A DNA stretch of 64,000 bases from Hydrogenophaga sp. (GTDB lineage Bacteria; Pseudomonadota; Gammaproteobacteria; Burkholderiales; Burkholderiaceae_C): positions 50,678 through 114,677 of the forward strand of contig NZ_JAHCKL010000012.1 in assembly GCF_026125785.1 (NCBI RefSeq), written 5' to 3'. The notes under the pieces are model-generated. The model had not been told where the DNA came from, ran no database searches, and was given only the letters and a program-made list of their open reading frames with translations. Below, piece by piece: positions 1 to 10,610 of the stretch. Within the stretch, counting starts at the first letter, position 1. Every line of letters starts with the position of its first letter. A program made the position numbers and the translations under genes.

Positions 1-773
1 CTGATGACACGGCCCACGCCGGACTCGCCCACGAACATGTGGTGCGCTTCTTCCGTCAGCATGAACTTGGTGGTGCGCGCCAGCGGGTCGAAGCTGCTCT
101 CGGCCAGTGCGCAGAGCTGGAACTTGCCGTCGCGGTCGGTGAAGTAGGTGAACATGAAGAAGCTCAGCCAGTCGGGCGTCTTCTCATTGAAGGCCTGCAG
201 GATGCGCGGGTTGTCGGCGTCGCCGCTGTTGCGTTCGAGCAGTGCCTCGGCCTCTTCACGGCCGTCACGGCCGAAGTGCTTGTGCAGCAGGTACACCATG
301 GCCCAGAGGTGGCGGCCTTCTTCCACGTTGACCTGGAACAGGTTGCGCAGGTCGTACTGGCTCGGGCAGGTCAGGCCCAGGTGGCGCTGCTGTTCCACCG
401 ACGCCGGTTCGGTGTCGCCCTGGGTCACGATGATGCGGCGCAGGTTGGCGCGGTGTTCGCCAGGCACGTCCTGCCAGGCCGGCTCGCCCATGTGGTCGCC
501 GAAATGGATCTTGCGGTCCTGCTCGGCCGGGTTGAGAAAGATGCCCCAGCGGTAGTCGGGCATCTTCACGTGACCGAACTGCGCCCAGCCTTGCGGGTCC
601 ACGCTGACCGCGGTGCGCAGGTAGACATCGAAGTTCTGCGAACCGTCCGGCCCCATGTCCTGCCACCACTGCAGGTAATTGGGCTGCCAGTGCTCCAGCG
701 CGCGCTGCAACGTGCGGTCTTCGCTGAGGTTGACGTTGTTGGGAATCTTCTCGCTGTAGTTGATCGTGGACAT
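1..773 (-). CDS. boxB: Benzoyl-CoA 2,3-epoxidase, oxygenase subunit BoxB (partial, C-terminus outside window)
   Basis: This is the N-terminal 257 residues of BoxB, and the frame is open to the window edge. BoxB is a class I diiron oxygenase that, with the reductase BoxA, turns benzoyl-CoA into its 2,3-epoxide in aerobic benzoate degradation. The translation starts MSTINYSEKIPNN and carries the two diiron-type signatures EEGRH (about residues 151-155) and EEAHH (about 241-245). The family is roughly 470 residues, so a little over half is present. An AGGAG sequence lies just before the ATG at 773. The gene follows boxC on the same strand after a 162-bp gap that holds a palindromic repeat. boxA is probably beyond the left edge. 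Confidence 0.93.
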   Translation of the reverse strand, partial: MSTINYSEKIPNNVNLSEDRTLQRALEHWQPNYLQWWQDMGPDGSQNFDVYLRTAVSVDPQGWAQFGHVKMPDYRWGIFLNPAEQDRKIHFGDHMGEPAWQDVPGEHRANLRRIIVTQGDTEPASVEQQRHLGLTCPSQYDLRNLFQVNVEEGRHLWAMVYLLHKHFGRDGREEAEALLERNSGDADNPRILQAFNEKTPDWLSFFMFTYFTDRDGKFQLCALAESSFDPLARTTKFMLTEEAHHMFVGESGVGRVI

Positions 774-802
774 GGAGATCTCCTGGGTGGTAACTCAAAC
801 TG

Positions 803-877
803 CCGTTCGCCCCGAGCTTGTCGAAGGGCTCACGCGATGCTGACTGGCATGGGCTTCGACAGGCTCAGCCCGAACGG
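803..877. repeat. Imperfect palindromic REP-like repeat between boxC and boxB
   Basis: Two 24-nt arms at 803-826 and 854-877 are inverted copies matching at 20 of 24 positions. The right arm reads CTTCGACAGG followed by CTCAGCCCGAACGG. The same 24-mer recurs exactly at 5519-5542, so this is a dispersed element. It could fold into a hairpin in the boxC-boxB transcript and affect termination or mRNA decay; that role is inferred. Confidence 0.8.
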
Positions 878-935
878 CGGAGGCCCGGTCGTCCCCAGCT
901 TGTCGCAAGACAGGCCCGGGACGACTGGCCCGCGC

Positions 936-2603
936 TTACACGCGGTTGAAATCGAAAGCGGCCTTGTCGCCCTTGCCATAGACCTTCAGCGCGCCCTTGT
1001 CGCCGACGGCGTTGGGGCGGATGAAGATCCAGTTCTGCCAGGCCGTGAGGCGACCGAAGATGCGGGTGAACATGTTTTCCTTCTGGGCAAAGCGCAGGTT
1101 GGCCTCCAAGCCGGTGAGCGCGTCTGGCGACATGGCGGCGCGCTCTTCCAGCGCGATGCGCACCTCGTCGACCCAGTCGATGTCGTCGAGCGCCGCCGTC
1201 ACCAGGCCGAGGTCGGCCGCGGCATCGGCGTCCAGCGCCTTGCCGACCGCGCCGCGCGCGGCTTCCATCGGGCCGGCCTCCTCGTAGAAGCGGCGCTGCA
1301 GACGCGACTGGCCGTTGACCATGGGCAGGTAGCCGAAGTTGAACTCGCCGAGTTGCAGGCTCGGTGCTTCTTCAGGTGCGTCCGGCAGGGCCAGCATGTA
1401 GGCGCGATCGGCGGCGAAGGCCAGCTCGGCCAGGCTGCCCGCGAAGCAGGAGCCGGACTCTATCAGCGCGAACAGGCTGCGCGAAGACACGTCCAGGCGC
1501 GCGAAGGTGCGGCGCATCAGGCCCAGGGTCTCGCGCACGAACCAGTGGTCCTTGTGGGCCAGCATCAGTGCGTCGCTGGCCAGCACCGCTGCGGCATCGC
1601 CTTCGGTCTTGAGCAGCCAGGTGCCGATGTCAAGCTCGTTGGTGCGCAGGCACAGGATGGCGTCGTCCAGTTCACGCGCCATCTGCAGCGGCCACCACGC
1701 GGCGCCCGCCGCCTCGATGCCGGCGAGGTCCTTGGGCTGGGCGCCAGAGGGCGCCTTCACCGTCAGCGTGGCGGTGCGCTTGGCGCGGTCGATCGCCACG
1801 TTCACATACGCATAGCCCAAGCCGTTCTCGCTGTCGGTGCGGGTCACGCGCGGCAGGGCCACACCCTTGGCATGGGCGGGGCGGTCGCTGCCCGCCGCCA
1901 GGGCTTCGGCGCGCTCGCGCACACGTGCAGCGAACTGCTGCGGCTTGGCGATCGCATCGACCAGGCGCCAGTCCACGGCCTTCTGGCCGCGCACGCCTTC
2001 GCTGGTGGTGCAGAAGATGTCGGCCAGGTCGTGGCGCACGTGGCGCTTGTCCGTCACGCGCGTCAGGCCGCCGGTGCCGGGCAGCACGCCCAGCAGCGGC
2101 ACCTCCGGCAGCGACACCGCCGAGGAGCGGTCGTCCACCAGCAGGATTTCGTCGCAAGCCAGCGCCAGTTCGTAACCACCGCCGGCGCAGGCGCCGTTGA
2201 GCGCGGCCACGAACTTCAGGCCGCTGTGCGCAGACGAGTCCTCGATGCCGTTGCGGGTCTCGTTGGTGAACTTGCAGAAGTTGACTTTCCAGGCGTGGCT
2301 GGAGAGGCCCAGCATGAAGATGTTGGCGCCCGAGCAGAACACGCGGTCCTTCAGGCTGGTGACCACCACCGTGCGGACCTCGGGGTGCTCGAAACGGATG
2401 CGGTTGAGCGCGTCGTGCAGCTCGATGTCCACACCCAGGTCGTAGCTGTTGAGCTTGAGCTTGTAGCCGGGCCGGATGCCGGCGTCTTCGTTGATGTCCA
2501 CCGCGAGGGTGGCGATGGCGCCGTCGAAAGACAGCTTCCAATGGCGGTACTGGCTGGGATCGGTGCGGTAATCGACGGCGGCGGGCGGCTGGTTGGCACT
2601 CAT
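936..2603 (-). CDS. boxC: Benzoyl-CoA-dihydrodiol lyase BoxC
   Basis: BoxC is a crotonase-superfamily enzyme that opens the ring of 2,3-epoxybenzoyl-CoA hydrolytically, giving 3,4-dehydroadipyl-CoA semialdehyde and formate. The 555-residue length and the sequence (for example the segment FCSGANIFMLG and the GACAGGGYELALACDE oxyanion-hole region) fit the family. Two in-frame ATGs lie 6 nt apart. I chose the second (2603) because GGAGA sits 8 nt upstream of it and too close to the first. It is the first gene of the minus-strand box arm, followed by boxB, and is preceded by a strong sigma70-like promoter with TGCA operator motifs. Confidence 0.95.
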   Translation of the reverse strand: MSANQPPAAVDYRTDPSQYRHWKLSFDGAIATLAVDINEDAGIRPGYKLKLNSYDLGVDIELHDALNRIRFEHPEVRTVVVTSLKDRVFCSGANIFMLGLSSHAWKVNFCKFTNETRNGIEDSSAHSGLKFVAALNGACAGGGYELALACDEILLVDDRSSAVSLPEVPLLGVLPGTGGLTRVTDKRHVRHDLADIFCTTSEGVRGQKAVDWRLVDAIAKPQQFAARVRERAEALAAGSDRPAHAKGVALPRVTRTDSENGLGYAYVNVAIDRAKRTATLTVKAPSGAQPKDLAGIEAAGAAWWPLQMARELDDAILCLRTNELDIGTWLLKTEGDAAAVLASDALMLAHKDHWFVRETLGLMRRTFARLDVSSRSLFALIESGSCFAGSLAELAFAADRAYMLALPDAPEEAPSLQLGEFNFGYLPMVNGQSRLQRRFYEEAGPMEAARGAVGKALDADAAADLGLVTAALDDIDWVDEVRIALEERAAMSPDALTGLEANLRFAQKENMFTRIFGRLTAWQNWIFIRPNAVGDKGALKVYGKGDKAAFDFNRV

Positions 2604-2704
2604 GGGCATGTCTCCGGGCAGGGTCTGAGGCGATCGCGGCGGGCTGGCGCCACGGGGTTTCGCGGCCCCCCCGCGTCCGCATCAGATGCGGGCAGGACCT
2701 CGGT

Positions 2705-2754
2705 GACGTGAATAATATTTCACATTACCCAAAACGTCAATGCACTTTTATGCA
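2705..2754 (-). promoter_or_regulatory. boxC promoter with TGCA-type BoxR operator
   Basis: On the minus strand TTGACG (2735-2740) and TATTAT (2712-2717) are 17 nt apart, a near-ideal sigma70 promoter. Its start would lie about 100 nt before boxC. Directly upstream of the -35 box is TGCATAAAAGTGCA (2741-2754), a pair of TGCA motifs. TGCA repeats are the known recognition element of the related regulator BzdR. The same arrangement recurs at 3767-3780. Binding by BoxR is inferred. Confidence 0.75.
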
Positions 2755-2756
2755 TG

Positions 2757-3701
2757 TCACGCCGGCTGGCCGATCAACTCCCGGACTTGGTCACGCAATG
2801 CGGCAAACGCCTCCTCCAACGTATAGGCGCTGGTGTTGAAGCTCAAGTCGGCTTTGGAATAGAAGGCCGAACGGCCAGCCAGGATGCGCTTGAGGTCCTC
2901 CATGGCTTCCCGGCTGGCGGCCATGGGCCGCAGATCACCTTGCGCCGCCACGCGCCCCATGTGGTCCGCCGGGTCGGCCTGCAGCCAGACGGTGGTGCAA
3001 TGGGACAACAGCAGGTTGAAATTGGCCGCATCCGAAACCAGGCCACCGGGCGTGGAAATCACCACCTCGGGGTAGATCTGTATGGTCTCCTCCAGTGCGC
3101 GGCGTTCGTAGCGGCGGTAGGCCGGCGTGCCATAGAGCGAGTGGATCTCGTTGATGCTGCAGCCGGCGAACTTCTCGATCTCGCGGCTGAGCTCGACATA
3201 GGCAAACCCCAGGTCCTGGGCCAGGCGCTGGCCCAGGGTGGATTTGCCCGCCCCGCGCAGGCCGATGAGCGCGATGCGCGAGCGCCGCGCCGGGTCGCCA
3301 CCGGCCACCGGACCACCGTCCAGCAGACCGGCTATGGCCATGCGTACGCGGCGCAAGTCCGGCTCCGAGCGCTTCTCCAGCAGTTCGCGAATCAGCAGCC
3401 ATTCCGGTGAGCTTGTGCTCACGTCACCCAGCAATTCCGCCAGCGGGCATTGCAGGGCCTGGGCCACCTGCAGCAGCACCAGGATGGATGCATTGCCGGT
3501 GCCGTACTCCAGGTTGGCCAGGTGCCGCTCCGACACGTCGGCCGCCAGGGCCACCGCCTTGCGGGTCATGCCACGCCGCGAACGCAGCGTGCGCACCCGC
3601 TCGCCCAGCGCCAGGAGAAAGGGGTGGCGGGCCTCCTCGACGGCCGGATCGGTCGGCCGGTCCGCGCTCAGTGCCGCCTCGCTGCGGTCGGGTGATTCCA
3701 T
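2757..3701 (-). CDS. boxR: BoxR/BzdR-family transcriptional regulator (XRE HTH plus shikimate-kinase-like domain)
   Basis: This 314-residue protein joins an XRE-type helix-turn-helix (about residues 28-90, with RKAVALAADVSERHLANLE) to a shikimate-kinase-like domain with a P-loop GLRGAGKST near residues 145-155. This is the architecture of BzdR and BoxR, which repress benzoate genes and sense benzoyl-CoA through the kinase-like domain. I chose the ATG at 3701 because the upstream extension runs through the divergent promoter region and TGCA motifs; no strong ribosome-binding site is visible. It lies between boxC (same strand, downstream) and divergent boxD, with TGCA motifs on both sides, consistent with control of both arms and autoregulation. 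Confidence 0.93.
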   Translation of the reverse strand: MESPDRSEAALSADRPTDPAVEEARHPFLLALGERVRTLRSRRGMTRKAVALAADVSERHLANLEYGTGNASILVLLQVAQALQCPLAELLGDVSTSSPEWLLIRELLEKRSEPDLRRVRMAIAGLLDGGPVAGGDPARRSRIALIGLRGAGKSTLGQRLAQDLGFAYVELSREIEKFAGCSINEIHSLYGTPAYRRYERRALEETIQIYPEVVISTPGGLVSDAANFNLLLSHCTTVWLQADPADHMGRVAAQGDLRPMAASREAMEDLKRILAGRSAFYSKADLSFNTSAYTLEEAFAALRDQVRELIGQPA

Positions 3702-3766
3702 GGTGGCGGTGTTTTTCAATGATTGAACCGGGTTAACCCTGGGAAGGCTTGCCATTCGGGACAACA

Positions 3767-3814
3767 TGCACTTTAATGCACAATTTGCAGCAAGCAGGAT
3801 AGTGCATTTATAGC
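3767..3814 (+). promoter_or_regulatory. boxR-boxD divergent control region with four TGCA motifs and a boxD promoter
   Basis: TGCA occurs at 3767, 3777, 3786 and 3803. The first two form TGCACTTTAATGCA, matching the boxC operator apart from one base. A plus-strand promoter candidate is TTGCAG (3785-3790), 17 nt, TTATAG (3808-3813). Two TGCA motifs overlap its -35 and spacer, so a bound repressor would block polymerase. Start choice and binding are inferred. Confidence 0.65.
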
Positions 3815-3874
3815 GCCATTGCCCGCCTGCGAACAGCCCCATCTACCCCAGGCATGCCCCCTACCGGAGACACC

Positions 3875-5452
3875 ATGAGCATCCCCACCCTGCTTCCCAA
3901 CCACCTTGGCGGCCAATGGGTCACCGGCAGCGGCGCCGGCACACCGTTGTTCGACCCCGTGCTGGGCACCGAGCTGGTCCGCGTGAGCAGCGCGGGCCTG
4001 GACCTGGCCGCGGGCTTCCGCTTTGCCAGGGAACAAGGGGGCAGCGCCCTGCGCGCGCTGAGCTATGGCCAGCGCGCCGGTCTGCTGGGCGCCATCGGCA
4101 AGGTGCTACAGGCCCACCGCGACGCCTACTACGAGATCGCCACCGCCAATTCGGGCACCACCGCGCGGGATTCGGCGGTGGACATCGATGGCGGCATCTT
4201 CACGCTCGGCTACTACGCGAAACAGGGCGAGGCCCTGGGCGAGGCGCGCGTGCTGCTGGATGGCGAGCGCATCCGCATGGGCAAGGACCCGGCCTTCCAG
4301 ACCCAGCACATCCTGCAGCCCACGCAGGGTCTCGCGCTGTTCATCAACGCCTTCAACTTCCCGAGCTGGGGCCTGTGGGAGAAGGCGGCACCCGCCCTGC
4401 TCTCCGGGGTGCCCGTCATCGTGAAACCCGCCACGGCCACGGCCTGGCTCACCCAGCGCATGGTCCAGGACGTGGTCGACGCGGGCATCCTGCCGCCCGG
4501 CGCGCTCTCGGTGGTCTGCGGCTCGTCCGCCGGGCTGATGGACCAGCTGCAGCCTTTTGACGTGGTGTCGTTCACCGGCTCGGCCGAGACCGCACGCCTG
4601 ATCCGCAGCCACCCGGCGGTGGCCGAGCGGTCGGTGCGCTGCAACATCGAGGCCGACAGCCTGAACGCCGCGCTCCTGGACCCCGACGCCACCGCCGACA
4701 GCGAGGCCTTCAACCTGCTGGTCAACGAGGTGGTGCGCGAGATGACGGTCAAAAGCGGGCAGAAGTGCACCGCGATCCGCCGGGTCTTCGTGCCGCGAGC
4801 GCTGTACGACGCCGCCGCCCAGGCCATCGCCGCGAAGCTGGCCAGGACCACGGTGGGCAACCCGCGCAGCGAGGCGGTGCGCATGGGTTCGCTGGTGAGC
4901 ACCGAGCAGAAAGCCAACGTGCTCGAAGGCATCGCCCGCCTCCGCGCCGAGGCGGAGGTGCTGTTCGACGGCAGCGGCCAGCCCCTGGTCGATGCGGACG
5001 CCGCGACCTCGGCCTGCGTGGCGCCCACCCTGCTGGGCAGCCGCGCGCCCGCCCAGGCCCGGTTGCTGCACGAGGTGGAGGTATTCGGCCCGGTCGCCAC
5101 GCTCATGGCCTACGACGGCCTGGCGCAGGCCGTCGAACTCATCCGCCGCGGCGAAGGCTCCCTGGTGTGCTCCCTGTACAGCGCCAACCCGGCCTTCATC
5201 GCCGAGGCCGCGCTGGCGCTGGGCAGCGCGCACGGCCGCGTGCACGCCATATCGCCCGACGTCGCCGCCAGCCAGACCGGCCATGGCAACGTGATGCCCA
5301 TGTCGCTGCACGGCGGGCCCGGTCGCGCCGGCGGCGGTGAAGAACTGGGGGGCTTGCGCGCGCTGGGCTTCTATCATCGGCGCAGCGCCGTGCAGGCCGG
5401 AGTCGATGCGCTGGACGCGCTGGCGGCGTCCGCTGTCGCGCTCAAGCTCTGA
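3875..5452 (+). CDS. boxD: 3,4-dehydroadipyl-CoA semialdehyde dehydrogenase BoxD
   Basis: This 525-residue aldehyde dehydrogenase oxidises the semialdehyde released by BoxC to 3,4-dehydroadipyl-CoA, usually with NADP+. Visible family signatures are INAFNFPSWG in the cofactor domain, the FTGSAET glycine motif, and the catalytic cysteine in KSGQKCT near residue 298. I chose the ATG at 3875, which has GGAGA 5 nt upstream; an ATG at 3854 lacks a ribosome-binding site. It is divergent from boxR, across a gap with TGCA motifs, and bclA follows on the same strand. Confidence 0.93.
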   Translation: MSIPTLLPNHLGGQWVTGSGAGTPLFDPVLGTELVRVSSAGLDLAAGFRFAREQGGSALRALSYGQRAGLLGAIGKVLQAHRDAYYEIATANSGTTARDSAVDIDGGIFTLGYYAKQGEALGEARVLLDGERIRMGKDPAFQTQHILQPTQGLALFINAFNFPSWGLWEKAAPALLSGVPVIVKPATATAWLTQRMVQDVVDAGILPPGALSVVCGSSAGLMDQLQPFDVVSFTGSAETARLIRSHPAVAERSVRCNIEADSLNAALLDPDATADSEAFNLLVNEVVREMTVKSGQKCTAIRRVFVPRALYDAAAQAIAAKLARTTVGNPRSEAVRMGSLVSTEQKANVLEGIARLRAEAEVLFDGSGQPLVDADAATSACVAPTLLGSRAPAQARLLHEVEVFGPVATLMAYDGLAQAVELIRRGEGSLVCSLYSANPAFIAEAALALGSAHGRVHAISPDVAASQTGHGNVMPMSLHGGPGRAGGGEELGGLRALGFYHRRSAVQAGVDALDALAASAVALKL

Positions 5453-5518
5453 ACACCCCGCTGCCACCCGCCCGCGAGGCCGACAGGGTTGAAGGACACC
5501 CGACCCGGTTCGAGCAGG

Positions 5519-5542
5519 CTTCGACAGGCTCAGCCCGAACGG
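5519..5542. repeat. Second copy of the dispersed 24-bp repeat
   Basis: The 24 bases are identical to the right arm of the palindrome at 854-877. Here no inverted partner is present. The sequence runs straight into the 20-bp tandem array, whose unit resembles the tail of this repeat. Confidence 0.85.
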
Positions 5543-5660
5543 ATTGGGCTCAACCTGAAGGGATTGGGCTCAACCTGAAGGGATTGGGCTCATTCCCAAG
5601 GGATTGGCCTCATTCCCAAGGGATTGGCCTCATTCCCAAGGGATTGGCCTCATTCCGAAC
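5541..5660. repeat. Six-unit 20-bp tandem repeat upstream of bclA
   Basis: Six head-to-tail 20-bp units: two copies of GGATTGGGCTCAACCTGAAG, one GGATTGGGCTCATTCCCAAG, two GGATTGGCCTCATTCCCAAG and one GGATTGGCCTCATTCCGAAC. The preceding 20 bases, the tail of the dispersed repeat, are a diverged seventh unit. The array ends 34 bp before the bclA start. The frame is open through it, but the bclA ribosome-binding site lies after it, so it is not coding. Confidence 0.95.
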
Positions 5661-5694
5661 AGACCGTTTGCATGAACAACGCAGGAGACACATC

Positions 5695-7269
<1,575 letters not shown>

Positions 7270-7322
7270 AGAAGACGGCGCGGCGATCCGGCGCGGACAG
7301 GCCCGGGCTCGCTGGCGCTGCC

Positions 7323-8414
7323 TCAGGTGTCCTTCGATATCTTGATCGAGGGAAACTTGCTGGAAAAGTCCTTCGCCTTGGTGGCCACCTTGACCGCCAC
7401 CTGCCGCGCCACGCTTTTGTAGATCTGCGCGATCTCGCCATCCGGCTCGGCCACCACCGTGGGACGGCCACCGTCGGCCTGCACGCGGATGCCCATGTTC
7501 AACGGCAGGGCGCCGAGGTAGTCCATGCCGTACTCGGCAGCCATCTTCTTGCCGCCGTCGGCGCCGAAGATGTGCTCCACATGGCCGCACTTCTCGCACA
7601 CATGCACCGCCATGTTCTCCACGATGCCCAGGATGGGCACGCCCACCTTCTCGAACATCTTGATGCCCTTGCGCGCATCCAGCAGGGCGATGTCCTGCGG
7701 CGTGGTGACGATCACCGCGCCGGTCAGCGGCACGCGCTGCGACAGCGTAAGCTGGATGTCGCCGGTGCCAGGCGGCATGTCGACGATGAGGTAGTCCAGG
7801 TCCTTCCAGTTGGTCTGGCGCAGCAGTTGCTCCAGCGCCTGCGTGGCCATGGGGCCGCGCCAGATCATGGCCTGGTCGGCATCGACCAGGAACCCGATGG
7901 AGATGCACTGGATGCCGTGGTTCTCCAGCGGATCCATGGTCTTGCCGTCGCTGCTCTCGGGACGGCCCTGGATGCCCAGCATCATGGGCTGGCTGGGGCC
8001 GTAGATGTCGGCGTCGAGCACACCCACGCGCGCACCTTCGGCCGCCAGGGCCAGCGCGAGATTGGCCGCCGTGGTGCTCTTGCCCACCCCTCCCTTGCCC
8101 GAAGCCACGGCGATGATGTTCTTGACGCCGGGCAGCAACTGCACGCCGCGCTGGACCGCGTGCGGGATGATGTTCATCGTCACGTTGACCGAGACGTTCT
8201 CCACACCGGGCACGGAGCGCGCCGCGGCGATGAGCGCGCGCCGCAGCGCCGGCACCTGGCTCTTGGCCGGGTAGCCCATCTCGATGTCGAAGGCGACCTC
8301 GCCTTCGCTCACCTGCAGATTCTTCAGCGCCTTGGTGGACACGTAGTCCTTGCCCGTACCGGGATCGGTCACGGCTTGCAGCGCACTCAGCAGCGCCTGG
8401 GTATCAACGGCCAT
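7323..8414 (-). CDS. apbC: Iron-sulfur cluster carrier ATPase ApbC/Mrp
   Basis: This 363-residue P-loop NTPase of the Mrp/Nbp35 family binds and delivers Fe-S clusters in the cytoplasm. It has an N-terminal DUF59/MIP18-like domain (about 1-80), a deviant Walker A SGKGGVGKST (about 105-114), and the CEKCGH CxxC motif (about 272-277) expected to bridge a cluster at the dimer interface. The start matches the family length. It is divergent from metG across 138 bp, the same pairing as mrp/metG in E. coli. bclA converges on it with no clear terminator between them. Confidence 0.95.
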   Translation of the reverse strand: MAVDTQALLSALQAVTDPGTGKDYVSTKALKNLQVSEGEVAFDIEMGYPAKSQVPALRRALIAAARSVPGVENVSVNVTMNIIPHAVQRGVQLLPGVKNIIAVASGKGGVGKSTTAANLALALAAEGARVGVLDADIYGPSQPMMLGIQGRPESSDGKTMDPLENHGIQCISIGFLVDADQAMIWRGPMATQALEQLLRQTNWKDLDYLIVDMPPGTGDIQLTLSQRVPLTGAVIVTTPQDIALLDARKGIKMFEKVGVPILGIVENMAVHVCEKCGHVEHIFGADGGKKMAAEYGMDYLGALPLNMGIRVQADGGRPTVVAEPDGEIAQIYKSVARQVAVKVATKAKDFSSKFPSIKISKDT

Positions 8415-8552
8415 GTGGGGCTATCTCCTGTGGTTGGCTCTCTTCAAGGTGGCCCGCAGTCTACCGTTCCACTCCGGCTGCGGCCATACACACAGGCGGC
8501 ATGAGGGCATAGGCCCGTAAAATCGCGGGTTCCCCGACCGAAAGCCCTTCCC

Positions 8553-10607
8553 ATGAGCCAGCGACGCCTGTTCGTCACCACCGCCCTGCCTTACGCCAAT
8601 GGCCACTTCCACATCGGCCACATCATGGAATACATCCAGGCCGATATCTGGGTGCGGTTCCAGCGCATGCAGGGCCACGAGGTGCACTTCGTCTGTGCGG
8701 ACGACGCGCACGGCGCGCCGATCATGATCGCGGCGGACAAGGCGGGCAAGACACCGCAGCAGTTCGTGGCCGACATCGCCGCCGGCCGCAAGCCCTACCT
8801 GGACGGCTTCCACATCGGCTTCGACAACTGGCACAGCACCGACGCGCCCGAGAACCACGAGCTCGCCCGCCAGATCTACCGCGACCTCAAGGCCGCGGGC
8901 CTGATCGAGACACGCACCATCGAACAGTTCTTCGACCCCGAGAAGAACATGTTCCTGCCCGACCGATTCATCAAGGGCGAGTGCCCCAACTGCCACGCCA
9001 AGGACCAGTATGGCGACAACTGCGAGGTCTGCGGCAAGGTCTACAGCCCCACCGACCTGATCAGCCCGTATTCGGCCCTCTCGGGCGCCAAGCCGGTGCT
9101 GAAGAACTCGGAACATTTCTTCTTCAAGCTCTCCGACCCGCGCTGCCTGGCCTTTCTCAAGCAATGGACACAGAGCGGCGCGGTGCAGTCCGAGGTGCTC
9201 AACAAGATCAGCGAGTGGATCGCGCCCGACGAAGACGGCCGGACCAAGCTGGGCGACTGGGACATCAGCCGCGACGCGCCCTACTTCGGCATCGAGATTC
9301 CCGACGCGCCGGGCAAGTATTTCTACGTGTGGCTCGACGCACCGGTGGGCTACCTGGCCTCGCTCAAGAACTGGCTCGGCAAACAAGGCATCGACTACGA
9401 CGCCTTCATGGCCGACCCGACGACGGAGCAGTACCACTTCATCGGCAAGGACATCATCACCTTCCACACGCTGTTCTGGCCTGCCATGCTGCACTTCAGC
9501 GGCCGCAAGACGCCGAATGCGGTGTTCGTGCACGGCTTCCTGACCGTGAACAACGGGGAGAAGATGAGCAAGAGCCGCGGCACCGGGCTCGACCCGCTCA
9601 AGTACCTGAGCCTGGGCATGAACCCCGAGTGGCTGCGCTACTACCTGGCCGCCAAACTCTCTCCCCGCAACGAAGACATCGACTTCAACCGCGACGACTT
9701 CATGCTGCGGGTGAACAGCGACCTGATCGGCAAGTTCGTCAACATCGCCAGCCGCGCCGCAGGCTTCATCGCCAAGCGCTTCCAGGGCCGGCTTGCCGCG
9801 GCCGCGACCGATGGCCAGGCCCTGCTCGCACCGCTGCAGGCCGCCGCACCGGCCATCGCCGAGCTGTACGCCACACGAGAGTACGGCAAGGCGCTGCGCG
9901 AGATCATGCTGCTGGCCGACCGCGTGAATGCCTACGTCGACCAGAACAAGCCCTGGGAGCTGGCCAAGCAGGACGGGCAGGATGAGCGCCTGCACGATGT
10001 GTGCAGCACCTGCATCGAAGCCTTCCGCCTGCTCACGCTCTACCTCAAGCCCGTCCTGCCGGCATTGGCCGCACAGGTCGAGTCCTTCCTGCAGGTGCAG
10101 CCACTGCAATGGGCAGACGCGGCGCGCCAGCTCGGCCAGGGCCACGCCATCCAGGCCTACCAGCACCTGATGCAACGCGTGGATCCCAAGCAGCTCGATG
10201 CGCTGTTCGAACCACCACCAGCGCCGGTGGAGGCCGCGCCGCTCCCTGGCGGTGAAGCCATCGCCGACACCATCACCATCGACGACTTCGCCAAGATCGA
10301 CCTGCGCATCGCGCAGATCGTGGCCTGCGAGCCGGTGGAGGGATCCACCAAGCTGCTGCGGCTCACGCTGGACGTCGGCGAGGGACGCACGCGCAACGTG
10401 TTCAGCGGCATCGCCAGCGCCTACCAGCCGCAGGACCTGGTCGGCAAGCTGACCGTGGTCGTGGCCAACCTGGCGCCGCGCAAGATGAAGTTCGGCGTCA
10501 GCGAAGGCATGGTGCTCGCCGCCAGCCATGCGGACGAAAAGGCGCATCCGGGCATTCACGTGCTCGAACCCTGGCCGGGTGCGACGCCAGGCATGCGGGT
10601 GCGCTGA
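8553..10607 (+). CDS. metG: Methionyl-tRNA synthetase
   Basis: This 684-residue enzyme charges tRNA-Met and is close to the length of E. coli MetG. It shows the class I HIGH motif in ANGHFHIGH (about 18-26), zinc-binding cysteines in [18 protein letters not shown] (about 144-161), [10 protein letters not shown] (about 336-345), and a C-terminal tRNA-binding OB-fold starting near [15 protein letters not shown] (about 575). A TAAAAT -10-like sequence lies at 8518-8523, without a clear -35. A DUF1275 gene starts 3 nt after the stop. Confidence 0.98.
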   Translation: MSQRRLFVTTALPYANGHFHIGHIMEYIQADIWVRFQRMQGHEVHFVCADDAHGAPIMIAADKAGKTPQQFVADIAAGRKPYLDGFHIGFDNWHSTDAPENHELARQIYRDLKAAGLIETRTIEQFFDPEKNMFLPDRFIKGECPNCHAKDQYGDNCEVCGKVYSPTDLISPYSALSGAKPVLKNSEHFFFKLSDPRCLAFLKQWTQSGAVQSEVLNKISEWIAPDEDGRTKLGDWDISRDAPYFGIEIPDAPGKYFYVWLDAPVGYLASLKNWLGKQGIDYDAFMADPTTEQYHFIGKDIITFHTLFWPAMLHFSGRKTPNAVFVHGFLTVNNGEKMSKSRGTGLDPLKYLSLGMNPEWLRYYLAAKLSPRNEDIDFNRDDFMLRVNSDLIGKFVNIASRAAGFIAKRFQGRLAAAATDGQALLAPLQAAAPAIAELYATREYGKALREIMLLADRVNAYVDQNKPWELAKQDGQDERLHDVCSTCIEAFRLLTLYLKPVLPALAAQVESFLQVQPLQWADAARQLGQGHAIQAYQHLMQRVDPKQLDALFEPPPAPVEAAPLPGGEAIADTITIDDFAKIDLRIAQIVACEPVEGSTKLLRLTLDVGEGRTRNVFSGIASAYQPQDLVGKLTVVVANLAPRKMKFGVSEGMVLAASHADEKAHPGIHVLEPWPGATPGMRVR

Positions 10608-10610
10608 GCC

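Noticed and set aside
39-2711. An 890-codon open frame on the plus strand
   Set aside because: It is antisense to boxB and boxC, crosses their spacer, and has no recognisable motif. Its openness follows from GC-rich third positions.
5541-5660. CRISPR array
   Set aside because: The 20-bp units are directly adjacent with no unique spacers, and no cas genes are present.
5584-5694. Extended N-terminus of the benzoate-CoA ligase encoded by the tandem repeat
   Set aside because: The frame is open, but the ribosome-binding site and family N-terminus point to the ATG at 5695. The added residues would merely translate the repeats.
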